Shown: positions 55,184-63,417 of the stretch, one piece after another | Layout of the letters: each line of letters begins with the position of its first letter | Position numbering within the stretch: position 1 is the stretch's first letter | DNA from: JAIQFF01 sp963788505 | Lineage (GTDB): Bacteria; Acidobacteriota; Terriglobia; Terriglobales; Acidobacteriaceae | Assembly (NCBI GenBank): GCA_963788505.1 | Contig: CAWBGY010000011.1 | Coordinates: 62,001-126,000, forward strand | Reading direction: 5' to 3' | Length of the DNA: 64,000 bases | Made by a program: the position numbers and the translations under genes | Notes under the pieces: model-generated | The model's database searches: none | What the model was told of the DNA's origin: nothing | What the model saw: the letters and a program-made list of their open reading frames with translations, nothing else

Positions 55184-55346
55184 CCAGTCGTCAGTCGTCA
55201 GTCGTCAGCAAATCCTTTGCGTCCTTTGCGGTTCCTTTGCGAACTTTGCGGTCAAAATCTTTAACCGCAAAGGACGCAAAGAGGTCCGCAACCGCAAAGG
55301 ACGCAAAGGGATTCGCTGAAGACTGAAGACTGACGACTGACGACTG
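55184..55346. repeat. Nested G-F-F'-G' palindrome (second copy)
   Basis: GTCGTCAGTCGTCAGTCGTC on the left pairs with ACTGACGACTGACGACTG on the right. Between them lie TTTGCGTCCTTTGCGGTTCC and AACCGCAAAGGACGCAAAGG as the inner arms. It reaches within one base of the DUF4097 stop and separates it from the SAM hydrolase gene. Confidence 0.85.
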
Positions 55347-56363
55347 CTACTGAATCTGAATATCCCCCGATCCAGTTTCCACTTCCACCGGCACACCGCC
55401 GCCACCGACCCGGCCGCGTACCTCCTTGCGCCCGATGGAGCCTTGCACGGTATGCGGTTGGTCGACCGAGATGGAGCCGGAGCTGGTATGGGCGTCCAGA
55501 TCGAAAGCCGCGTCGGAAGGCAGCTTCAGTTGCACCCCGCCGGAGCCCGTGTGCACCGTCCAGGCTCCGGTGGGGCTGCCCTCCGCCTGGATGGTCCCGC
55601 TGCCGGCCTTGGCCTCGAGCGAGCCGTGCACTCCGTGCAATTCCATGCCACCGGACCCGGTATCCACCCGCACCGAGCCGGGCGCGGTCTGTTGCAAGGT
55701 GATGTGTCCGCTCCCGCTGTCCCCTTCAAAAGCGCCGGCGATGTCGCTGGCGTCAATCGATCCGCTCCCGGTCTTGGCGTGCACATTGCCTTTCACCCGG
55801 TCAATATCGATATCGCCGGAGCCTGTCTCCGCGTGCACCCGGTCCCCGATCGACGAAATTCTAAGACCTCCGGAGCCGGCGCTGACGTCGAGCGGGCCTC
55901 GAATGCCCTCCACCTTCTGATCCCCCGAGCCGCTTTGGACGCGCAATTCAGTGTCTTCCGGCACCACCACCTCGTAACTGATGGAAATGTTGTGCCGTAA
56001 TTCCGGGTCATCAATGCGGCCGATTTGAATCTCGTTGCCGTTTTGCTGAATGGGCGGATTCGCCTCCAGCCGTTTGATCTTTTCGTCGACATTCTCAGCG
56101 AACCATTCCGTTGACCGAATCTTTCCCGTTACTTGTACCTGACCCGAATTGCCCTTCCGTACCTCGACCCTGCCCGCGCCCGTGGTCAAATCGAGATGCA
56201 CCGCTCCGGTCACGTGCAAGGAACGCTGGAACGAGCCTTCCGCGGCGGCCGCCGCCGGCAAAGCCGGGAGACAAATCAGAATCCCCGTCGTCAGGCCGGT
56301 AATGAACCAGCTGGGGATGGACCGGGCCGAGAGCATGGAGGGGACAACGTTTCGGCGTTTCAT
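55347..56363 (-). CDS. Secreted DUF4097-type beta-repeat protein
   Basis: This 338-residue protein has a signal peptide (FITGLTTGILICLPALPAAAAAEG) after a short basic start. From residue ~150 it contains about ten short strands with an x-GSG-x turn (QSGSGDQKVE, SAGSGGLRIS, ETGSGDIDID, KTGSGSIDAS, DSGSGHITLQ, DTGSGGMELH, KAGSGTIQAE, HTGSGGVQLK, HTSSGSISVD, ETGSGDIQIQ). The spacing is ~20 residues, as expected of a right-handed beta-helix or solenoid (DUF4097). The start is ATG 56363 with GGGAGGAA upstream. Function is unknown; an envelope scaffold or adhesin is plausible. Confidence 0.87.
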   Translation of the reverse strand: MKRRNVVPSMLSARSIPSWFITGLTTGILICLPALPAAAAAEGSFQRSLHVTGAVHLDLTTGAGRVEVRKGNSGQVQVTGKIRSTEWFAENVDEKIKRLEANPPIQQNGNEIQIGRIDDPELRHNISISYEVVVPEDTELRVQSGSGDQKVEGIRGPLDVSAGSGGLRISSIGDRVHAETGSGDIDIDRVKGNVHAKTGSGSIDASDIAGAFEGDSGSGHITLQQTAPGSVRVDTGSGGMELHGVHGSLEAKAGSGTIQAEGSPTGAWTVHTGSGGVQLKLPSDAAFDLDAHTSSGSISVDQPHTVQGSIGRKEVRGRVGGGGVPVEVETGSGDIQIQ

Positions 56364-56436
56364 ATTTCCTCCCGAAAGCTGAGTAAGAGATATTTAATTC
56401 GCGAGTCGTATCGAGGCTTCAGAACCGGGAACATAC

Positions 56437-56523
56437 TCTTTGCGCTTTTTCGCGGCGCTTTGCGAACCTTGCGGTAGGAGCTTAACCGCAAAGTACGCAA
56501 AGGGTTCGCAAAGCGCGCAAAAG
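56437..56523. repeat. Family F inverted repeat
   Basis: TCTTTGCGCTTTTTCGCGGC on the left and CCGCAAAGTACGCAAAGGG on the right form an 87-bp palindrome between the RND adaptor gene end and the DUF4097 gene start. Confidence 0.8.
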
Positions 56524-56555
56524 AAACGTCCTGGGTCCAGTAGTTCCCATGGCCC

Positions 56556-57764
56556 TTACTGCAGCACTACCTGGTCGCCTTCCTTCAGCCCGCTGAGCAG
56601 TTCGGTCTTGGCGCCGTTGGAGATGCCAATATTGACCGCGATTTTCTTCTTGCCGTCCTTCGCGCTGGGATCGGGAATCTCGACCGACGCTTTCTTGTCT
56701 TTGTCGTAAATAATTGCGCCCTCGGGAATCTGGAGCACATTTTTGTGTTCTTCCAGGATGATTTCGGCGTTGGCGGTCATTTCCGCTTTCAATTCGCCCC
56801 CGGGGTTGTTGATGGAGACGCGTACTTCGAAGGTGGTCACGTTGTCCTTCTCTACGCCCATGGGTGAGATCTTGGTGACCACGCCATTGAAAGTCTTGTC
56901 CTTGAACGACTCCACTTTGATTCGTGCCGGCTGGCCCAGGTAGACCTTGCCGATATCGCTCTCGTCGACTTTTCCTTTTACATAAACCTGGCTGGTGTCT
57001 CCCAAGGTCATGACCAGGGTGGCGGAGGAGCCCAGGACCAGAATTGAACTCACGGCGTCGCCCATTTCCACGTCACGCGACAGGACAACTCCGTCGATCG
57101 GCGACACGATGTCGGTATAGCTCAGTTGTTCTTCGAGCTGTTTCAGGTTGGCGCGGTCCTGGGCCAGTTCTCCCTGGGACTGGGCAATCTTTGCCTTCAA
57201 GACCGTGGCTTGTGCTTTCGACACGTTTTGCTTGTTCAACGCCAGCTCGTAATTTTTCTCGGCATCCTCGAGGGCGGACGTGGAAACCACGCCTTCCTTG
57301 GCCATCCCAATGGCACGATCATAAGCGCGCTTGAGTAAAGGCACTTCGGGCCCTTCGGCGTCCACCCTGGCGCGTTGATAGTCGGCCTCGGAGCTGGTAA
57401 GACCGGCTTCGGCGGCTTGCACTGCGGCCCGTGACTGCTCCACTTGGGCTTCAATCTCTTCTTTATCCAACTGGGCCAACAGTTGGCCCTTCCTGACTTT
57501 ATCGCCGGCGTCCACGAACAGCTTCTTGACGATTCCACTGGCTTTGGACTTTACCTCAACCTTGGTGATGGGAGTGACTTTGCCCGTGGCGACCACGCTC
57601 TTGGCCAGGTCACCCTTTTCCACCTTCTGCAGTTTCGAGGGGTCGATCTTGGTGCCGCCGCGCGTGGCTGCAATCAGCCCACCGGCGATCAGGAGAACAA
57701 GCACGAGTCCGATACCGCCATAGATCCAGCGCTTACGCCGCTTCTTGCTGCCGTTCCCGTTCAC
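56556..57764 (-). CDS. RND/MacA-like periplasmic adaptor (membrane fusion protein)
   Basis: This 402-residue protein has an N-terminal membrane anchor (KRRKRWIYGGIGLVLVLLIAG), a lipoyl-like half (VEVKSKASGIVKKLFVDAGDKVRKGQLLAQLD), a long coiled-coil hairpin (~residues 95-215), the second lipoyl half (YTDIVSPIDGVVLSRDVEMGD) and a barrel domain with LYxxG-like AMTANAEIILEEHKNVLQIP. Adaptors bridge an inner-membrane pump (RND or MacB-type ABC) and an outer-membrane channel. The pump genes would be expected downstream on the minus strand but are not in the adjacent sequence, so this adaptor is orphaned here. Confidence 0.9.
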   Translation of the reverse strand: MNGNGSKKRRKRWIYGGIGLVLVLLIAGGLIAATRGGTKIDPSKLQKVEKGDLAKSVVATGKVTPITKVEVKSKASGIVKKLFVDAGDKVRKGQLLAQLDKEEIEAQVEQSRAAVQAAEAGLTSSEADYQRARVDAEGPEVPLLKRAYDRAIGMAKEGVVSTSALEDAEKNYELALNKQNVSKAQATVLKAKIAQSQGELAQDRANLKQLEEQLSYTDIVSPIDGVVLSRDVEMGDAVSSILVLGSSATLVMTLGDTSQVYVKGKVDESDIGKVYLGQPARIKVESFKDKTFNGVVTKISPMGVEKDNVTTFEVRVSINNPGGELKAEMTANAEIILEEHKNVLQIPEGAIIYDKDKKASVEIPDPSAKDGKKKIAVNIGISNGAKTELLSGLKEGDQVVLQ

Positions 57765-58016
57765 ATCTGCCTCCTGAATGGATAGTGCACGCGTCTATAG
57801 TAATTACGAATGGGACCTTCAGTTTGTTCCCTTGAGGTGGCATTCCGATCATCCGGGTCAACAGGACAAGAGCACACTGGTTAGACCCACGAGACCTTGA
57901 AATGGAAGCAGAGAAACGCCAGCATCGGGACGCCCGAACGAGGATAGCCTGATTCTACAAGGCGTTGGCGCTCGAAGTCATGCCATACCTCTTTGGAATG
58001 TTAGAATTAGCCTTCC

Positions 58017-59387
58017 ATGATTGCCTATGTGCTGCTGCGGGTGTTCCTCATCCTGCTGCTGGTGGCGGCCAACGCTTTCTTCGCAGCGGCGGAATTCTCC
58101 CTGGTCAGCGTGCGCGACACTCGCATCCAGCAATTGATCGCGGCCCGCCGCATCGGCGCCCGCATCGTGCAGAAGCTGCACCGTAACCTGGACGAGGTGG
58201 TCAACGGCGTCCAACTGGGAATCACCATCGTCAGCCTGACCCTGGGCTGGGTGGGGGAGCCGGTGCTGGCCCAAATGATGCTGGGTCCGGTTCGGGACCT
58301 GCCTCACGCCTCGGTTTACGCGCATGGAATTGCCATCTTTATCGCTTTCGGCCTGATTACCTGCCTGCACGTCATTCTGGGCGAACTGGTCCCCAAATCG
58401 CTGGCCTTGCAGCGGTCCGAGCAGGTGGCCCTGGCCGTTGCCGGGCCGATGGACGTCTTCCTGACTTTGACCCGCCCGTTGTCGTACGTCATGAGCCGGG
58501 CAGCCGGCTGGGTCCTGCGGGCGCTGGGTTCGCGCCGCATCCGGGAAGGAGCCGTTCACTCGCCCGATGAGCTCAAGCTCATCGTGACCGCCAGCCGTCA
58601 ATTCGGGGAGATCCCGCCGTTCCAGGAAGAAATGATCCACCACGCCCTGGAACTCGACAATATCACCGTGCGCGAGGTGATGGTCCCCCGCCCCGCCATT
58701 TTCTCGCTTCCCGGCGATCTTACGATTGCCGATGCCCTGGCCCGGGTGGTGGAGGAACAACACTCGCGGGTTCCGGTCTACGACCCGCAGCGCGGCCCGG
58801 AGCACATCGTCGGAGTGCTCTATGCCCAGGACCTGATGCGCTGGACCCGCCTGCGCCTGACCACCGCTCCCGACCAGCCGGTGGCAGCACGAGTCGCGGC
58901 CATGAAAATCAGCCAGATCATGCACGATGTGCTGGTCGTGCCTGAAACCAAGGTCCTCACCGAATTGCTGGAAGAATTCAAGGAACGCAAACGGCACCTG
59001 GCAGTCGTGGTCGACGAGTTCGGCTCCACCGCCGGCGTGGTCACGGTCGAAGATGTTCTGGAACAGATCGTTGGCGAAATCGAAGATGAATTTGATGTGG
59101 CCCCACCGCAGCAGGCCCTGGTCGAAGGCGAGATCGCGGTCGTCCTCGAAGGTTCGGTCAGCATCCGTGATCTGGAATCGCAGTATCAGCTTTCGCTGCC
59201 CCGCGATTCCGGCTTCGAAACCCTGGCCGGCTTCATCCTCGCCCGTCTGCAGAGAATCCCCAGGCAGGGTGAGAGCTTCGAATATGAAGGCCACCGCTAC
59301 ACCGTGCAGGAGATCGAAGGCCACCGCATCGCCAAGGTCAAGATTGAAAAACTGGAACCCAAACCCGTCCCCCAGGCAGGAGACTGA
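58017..59387 (+). CDS. CNNM/CorC-family membrane protein (DUF21, CBS pair, CorC_HlyC)
   Basis: This 456-residue protein has an N-terminal DUF21 domain with three or four helices (VLLRVFLILLLVAANAFFAAAEFSLVS; LGITIVSLTLGWVGEPVL; GIAIFIAFGLITCLHVILGELVPKSLAL). Two CBS domains (VMVPRPAIFSLPGDLTIADAL; MHDVLVVPETKVLTELL; LAVVVDEFGSTAGVVTVEDVLEQIVG) and a C-terminal CorC_HlyC domain follow. The family exports Mg2+ or related cations. It is a paralogue of the 37538-38803 gene but with a canonical DUF21 part. The start is ATG 58017. Confidence 0.93.
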   Translation: MIAYVLLRVFLILLLVAANAFFAAAEFSLVSVRDTRIQQLIAARRIGARIVQKLHRNLDEVVNGVQLGITIVSLTLGWVGEPVLAQMMLGPVRDLPHASVYAHGIAIFIAFGLITCLHVILGELVPKSLALQRSEQVALAVAGPMDVFLTLTRPLSYVMSRAAGWVLRALGSRRIREGAVHSPDELKLIVTASRQFGEIPPFQEEMIHHALELDNITVREVMVPRPAIFSLPGDLTIADALARVVEEQHSRVPVYDPQRGPEHIVGVLYAQDLMRWTRLRLTTAPDQPVAARVAAMKISQIMHDVLVVPETKVLTELLEEFKERKRHLAVVVDEFGSTAGVVTVEDVLEQIVGEIEDEFDVAPPQQALVEGEIAVVLEGSVSIRDLESQYQLSLPRDSGFETLAGFILARLQRIPRQGESFEYEGHRYTVQEIEGHRIAKVKIEKLEPKPVPQAGD

Positions 59388-59496
59388 GAACCGGGAACTC
59401 AAAACTGGAAACTGGGGTTGAAGAAAGAAACCTGAAGCCGACACTGACAGATCCGTGAGGAAATCGAAATGCAATCCCTGACGCCAATGCAAACGC

Positions 59497-59532
59497 ACGA
59501 CTAACGACCAACAACTAACGACCAACGACAAG
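59497..59532. repeat. Family G repeat remnant
   Basis: CGACTAACGACCAACAAC and a second ACGACCAACGAC unit precede the dppB start codon by about 10 bases. They resemble the ACGACCAACGG runs at ~6820. Confidence 0.5.
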
Positions 59533-59540
59533 CTTCCTCC

Positions 59541-60458
<918 letters not shown>

Positions 60459-60508
60459 TCTTGAGGAGCGGTCCACTCTAGTCTATGCGATGGTCGCTGC
60501 GCGAGCCC

Positions 60509-60787
60509 TCACACTAGTTCAATCACCACTCGCTGACCCACCAGCGCGGCTGCCCGCTGCAGACTCGATAGCGTAATGTCGCGTTTCGGATCGAGAATAC
60601 GATCCACCTGGGAACGGCTGGTCTTTAACAAGACTGCCATTCGCGCCTTGGAAATCTTTTTCTTCTTCATGGCCTTGGCGAGCTGCCAGGCCACGACCTC
60701 CTTGATCGCCTGGGCCTGCGCTTCCGCAAAGATATTTTCCTTCCTAAGGAAGTCGTCAATGCTCGATCCCATATTCTTCCTGCTCAT
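60509..60787 (-). CDS. higA: HigA-like XRE-family antitoxin
   Basis: This 92-residue protein starts at ATG 60787 (MSRKNMGSSIDDFLRKEN). Its helix-turn-helix is AKAMKKKKISKARMAVLLKTSRSQVDRILDP, followed by RDITLSSLQRAAALVGQRVVIEL, which is typical of antitoxins partnering Gp49-type toxins. Its start overlaps the toxin stop by four bases, toxin first. It probably represses the operon through the palindrome at 61161-61178. Confidence 0.88.
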   Translation of the reverse strand: MSRKNMGSSIDDFLRKENIFAEAQAQAIKEVVAWQLAKAMKKKKISKARMAVLLKTSRSQVDRILDPKRDITLSSLQRAAALVGQRVVIELV

Positions 60788-61140
60788 TCTTCCAGCTCCT
60801 TCTGGCGCTGGCGTGCCAGCGTCAAATCGTCCTTGGGAGTGCCTCGCGTTTTCTTGATGAATCCGTGCAGGGCCACGAGGTGGTTCCGGTAAAAACAAAT
60901 CAACACGCGGGCGGTGCGGTTGTGGGGCAGATTAGTTCGTATCTCCCACAAACCCTTCCCCATGGGACGGCACAGAGGCATACCCACCGGCCAACGCCAC
61001 TGCGCTCGCAACAGGTCTGCTCCGATGGCTCGGCGATCCACTTGGTCGAGATCCCGCAGCCAGTCGCGGACTGGTTCGCTACCTCCTTCATTGCGAAAGA
61101 AAACCAGCGGGATCTTCCGAGGCGTCCTTTCGGAGGCCAT
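60784..61140 (-). CDS. higB: HigB/Gp49-like RelE-superfamily toxin
   Basis: This 118-residue protein belongs to the phage-derived Gp49-like (HigB-type) toxins. Motifs are VRDWLRDLDQVDRRAIGADLLRAQ, MGKGLWEIRTNLPHNRTARVLICF and LHGFIKKTRGTPKDDLTLARQRQKEL. These are RelE-fold mRNA interferases acting on ribosome-bound mRNA. The start is ATG 61140 with AGGAGGTT six bases upstream. It lies antisense between dppB and dppC. Confidence 0.9.
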   Translation of the reverse strand: MASERTPRKIPLVFFRNEGGSEPVRDWLRDLDQVDRRAIGADLLRAQWRWPVGMPLCRPMGKGLWEIRTNLPHNRTARVLICFYRNHLVALHGFIKKTRGTPKDDLTLARQRQKELEE

Positions 61141-61160
61141 CGCCTAACCTCCTGCATTAG

Positions 61161-61178
61161 TGTACCACAAAAGGTACA
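61161..61178. promoter_or_regulatory. Operator palindrome of the higBA operon
   Basis: TGTACCACAAAAGGTACA has perfect 6-base arms and lies 20 bases before the higB start. A -10-like TACACT on the minus strand overlaps its end. This is the expected site for autorepression by the antitoxin. Confidence 0.65.
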
Positions 61179-61254
61179 GCACAAGCTCCGCAGCAGCCGC
61201 CCTGGCTGGACGAATCAGTTAGACTGCGTATGCAAGGACGTAGGGCCTTTCGTC

Positions 61255-62112
61255 TTGTCCACACTCTCCATTTCGCTGCCCCGCGCCGCCCGCCATAACC
61301 CGCTGGCTACCACAGGCGTGGTGTTGGTCATCATCTTCGTGATCTTCGCGCTGTTCGCGCCGTGGCTCGCGCCCCAGGATCCGGCTTACATCGATTTGCC
61401 TACGCGCCTGTCGCCACCCTCTGCGGCGCACTGGTGTGGCACCGACGAACTCGGACGCGACATCTTTTCCCGCCTCATCTACGGTTCGCGCATCTCCATG
61501 CTGGTGGGCAGTTCCGTGGTTGCACTCTCTCTGGCGCTGGGCCTGATCGTGGGATCGATCGCCGGCTACTACGGAGGGAACGTTGATCGCTTCGTCAACG
61601 TCGTGCTGATGAACGCATTTCTCTCGTTCCCCGGCATTCTGCTGGCCATCTCGTTTGTGGCGTTCCGCGGTCCGGGAATTTTCAATCTTATCTTGGCGCT
61701 CTCTCTCGGAGGCTGGGTAGGGTATGCCCGCCTGGTTCGAGGACAAGTTCTGGCCGCCCGCGAACGCGAGTTTGTAGAAGCGGCGCGGGCCCTGGGTGCG
61801 AGCGATCTGCGTGTGATTGTTCGTCACATTCTCCCCAATATTATTCAGCCGGTGGTGGTGCAGGCTGCCATCGGCATGGCGGGCGCCATTCTCGCCGAAG
61901 CTACCATGAGCTTTCTCGGTTTGGGTGTGGCTCCGCCCACTGCCAGTTGGGGAGCGATGTTGAACGACGGCCGCGCCCACCTGTTCGACGCTCCGCATCT
62001 GGTTCTTTTTCCCGCGCTCGCGGTGATGCTGGCCGTACTCTCGTTCAACTTCATCGGCGATGCGCTGCGTGATTTTCTCGATCCCCGTTCGCGTATTGAA
62101 GTCGGACTCTAG
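61255..62112 (+). CDS. dppC: Dipeptide/nickel-type ABC transporter permease DppC
   Basis: This ~285-residue permease is read from TTG 61255 (LSTLSISLPRAARHNPLATTG). Motifs are HWCGTDELGRDIFSRLIYGSRISMLVG (the DppC N-terminal loop) and EAA loop REREFVEAARALGASDLRVIVRHILPN, followed by LAEATMSFLGLGVAPPTASWGAML. It pairs with DppB at 59541-60458. Start assignment is uncertain: no ribosome binding site precedes the TTG. The region just upstream is the promoter of the inserted higBA module, so the original 5' end may have been lost or replaced. Confidence 0.9.
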   Translation: MSTLSISLPRAARHNPLATTGVVLVIIFVIFALFAPWLAPQDPAYIDLPTRLSPPSAAHWCGTDELGRDIFSRLIYGSRISMLVGSSVVALSLALGLIVGSIAGYYGGNVDRFVNVVLMNAFLSFPGILLAISFVAFRGPGIFNLILALSLGGWVGYARLVRGQVLAAREREFVEAARALGASDLRVIVRHILPNIIQPVVVQAAIGMAGAILAEATMSFLGLGVAPPTASWGAMLNDGRAHLFDAPHLVLFPALAVMLAVLSFNFIGDALRDFLDPRSRIEVGL

Positions 62113-62322
62113 CTGCCAGCGCTATGGCTGAGTTCTGCTAAAGCTCTCTCCTCCGAAGCAGCCTTGCCGCCCGGGGTTCACCCACTTTAGTAACCATCAG
62201 CATGCGCTTGCGACCTTATAAGTGTTGCTGTTTCGGCGCAACATTCCTCCGCGCCCGGTGTTAAAAGATGTGACCCGAAAAACGGGCAAAGCAATTTGAT
62301 CCAAGGGAGCCAGGGAGACCAC

Positions 62323-62667
62323 ATGAAATTACAAAGCAAGGGCTTTATCTTGACCGCAGTTATGGCGGGCCTCATGCTGCCATTAGCGGCGCAGACCGTC
62401 ACTCCGGCAGGCCAGCCGGCCACCATCCACCAGCGCAAGGAGAACCAGCAGGACCGCATCGCTCAGGGCGTCAAAAGCGGCCAGTTGACCGCGGGAGAAA
62501 CCGCCCACCTGGAAGGACGCGAAGCCAGGATCAACAAGGAAACTCACAATGATCGCGTCGCTAATGGCGGCAAGCTGACTCCGGCCGAACGGCGACAGAT
62601 CACGCGCCAGCAGAACCGTACCTCGCGCGCGATTTATCGCAAGAAGCACAACGCCCGCGTGCAATAG
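62323..62667 (+). CDS. Small secreted protein with repeated charged motif
   Basis: This 114-residue protein starts at ATG 62323 with AGGGAG ten bases upstream. It has a signal peptide (LTAVMAGLMLPLAAQ) and then a charged, Gln/Arg-rich mature part with two similar ~35-residue units (RIAQGVKSGQLTAGETAHLEGREARI and RVANGGKLTPAERRQITRQQNRTS). The pattern xRIxxGxxSGxLTxxExxxLxxx recurs in Acidobacteriota secreted proteins of unknown function. It is followed by a strong terminator, so it is a single-gene transcript. Confidence 0.8.
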   Translation: MKLQSKGFILTAVMAGLMLPLAAQTVTPAGQPATIHQRKENQQDRIAQGVKSGQLTAGETAHLEGREARINKETHNDRVANGGKLTPAERRQITRQQNRTSRAIYRKKHNARVQ

Positions 62668-62691
62668 TGCGCGTCGAAGTGCGACAGGGCA

Positions 62692-62717
62692 GCGCCTCCG
62701 GAAACGGAGGCGCTTTT
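62692..62717 (+). terminator. Rho-independent terminator
   Basis: The stem GCGCCTCCG/CGGAGGCGC with a GAAA loop is followed by TTTTCTTT. It lies ~25 bases after the stop of the small secreted protein. Confidence 0.9.
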
Positions 62718-62726
62718 CTTTGCTTC

Positions 62727-62760
62727 AATGTAGGCGCGAGCGTCCCGCTCGTGCGGCAGC
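62727..62760. repeat. Family B partial palindrome
   Basis: TGTAGGCGCGAGCGTCCCGC followed by TCGTGCGGCAGC matches the left arm of the family B elements at 12452 and 16043; the right arm is missing. Confidence 0.7.
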
Positions 62761-62865
62761 GAAACGGTCGATAACCAGGAACCACAATCGCAAACCTGGT
62801 ACCGCCTCCGACCCCTCAGCCGTAAGCTCAAGAAAAGGCCGCAGATCGAGTTCTTGACTGGAATA

Positions 62866-62906
62866 GCAAATAGAGATATACATATAGCGATTTGCAATAT
62901 ACATAT
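62866..62906. promoter_or_regulatory. Operator region of the HTH-NfeD operon
   Basis: An AT-rich stretch contains the perfect direct repeat ATATACATAT at 62876-62885 and 62897-62906, exactly 21 bases apart (two helical turns). An inverted pair GCAAAT (62866) / ATTTGC (62890) is also present. The second direct repeat runs into the start codon at 62905, so a bound protein would block both initiation and transcription. The downstream HTH protein is the natural candidate for binding. Confidence 0.55.
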
Positions 62907-63417
62907 GACTTTGGCTGAAAAATTACGCTATTTGCGTGAAGTTGAAGGCTCATTGCGCGGCCTGGCTCGTCCCATGACCCAGCAGGAACTGGTGCGCGCC
63001 ATTCACCAGGAGCAGGGCAAGAGCATCAGCCAGTCCTATGTCTCGCAGATCGAGGGCGGCGTGCGGCCTCACATGACGCAGTCCACCCGCACCCTGCTGG
63101 CAAAGTTTTTCAAGGTTCATCCCGGTTTTCTGGTGGACGATCCCGAGGGCTACCACACCGAGCTGGTGTCGGACTTGCGCACCACGGAAGGCAAACTCGA
63201 TGTTTGGCTGCTGCAGGGTTCGGAACGCTTCGCCAGCGATCCCCAGGTGAGTGACGTTCTGATCAAAGTTGCGCGGGAAAAGGACACGCGACGATGCTTT
63301 TTGCTCCTGGGCGCGATTCTGGATACGCCGGGGCTGGCCGACCGCTTGCTGGAGGCCCTGCATCCCGAGCACGGGAGAACCCGGACCCACAGCCAGGAAA
63401 GGAGGGGACGGAGATGA
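62905..63417 (+). CDS. XRE-family HTH regulator
   Basis: This 170-residue protein starts at ATG 62905 (MTLAEKLRYLREVEGSLRGL). The HTH is RPMTQQELVRAIHQEQGKSISQSYVSQIEGGVRPHMTQSTRTLLAKFF, with recognition helix in ISQSYVSQIE. The remaining ~100 residues (VSDLRTTEGKLDVWLLQGSERFASDP) contain a helical region of unknown role. The stop overlaps the next start as ATGA, so it is translationally coupled to the NfeD-like membrane protein. It probably autoregulates through the repeats in its own leader. Confidence 0.85.
   Translation: MTLAEKLRYLREVEGSLRGLARPMTQQELVRAIHQEQGKSISQSYVSQIEGGVRPHMTQSTRTLLAKFFKVHPGFLVDDPEGYHTELVSDLRTTEGKLDVWLLQGSERFASDPQVSDVLIKVAREKDTRRCFLLLGAILDTPGLADRLLEALHPEHGRTRTHSQERRGRR

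Noticed and set aside
50213..55346. GTCGTCAGTCGTC runs considered as a CRISPR array
   Set aside because: Repeat units are 6-12 bases, without regular unique spacers and with complementary arms; no cas genes are present.
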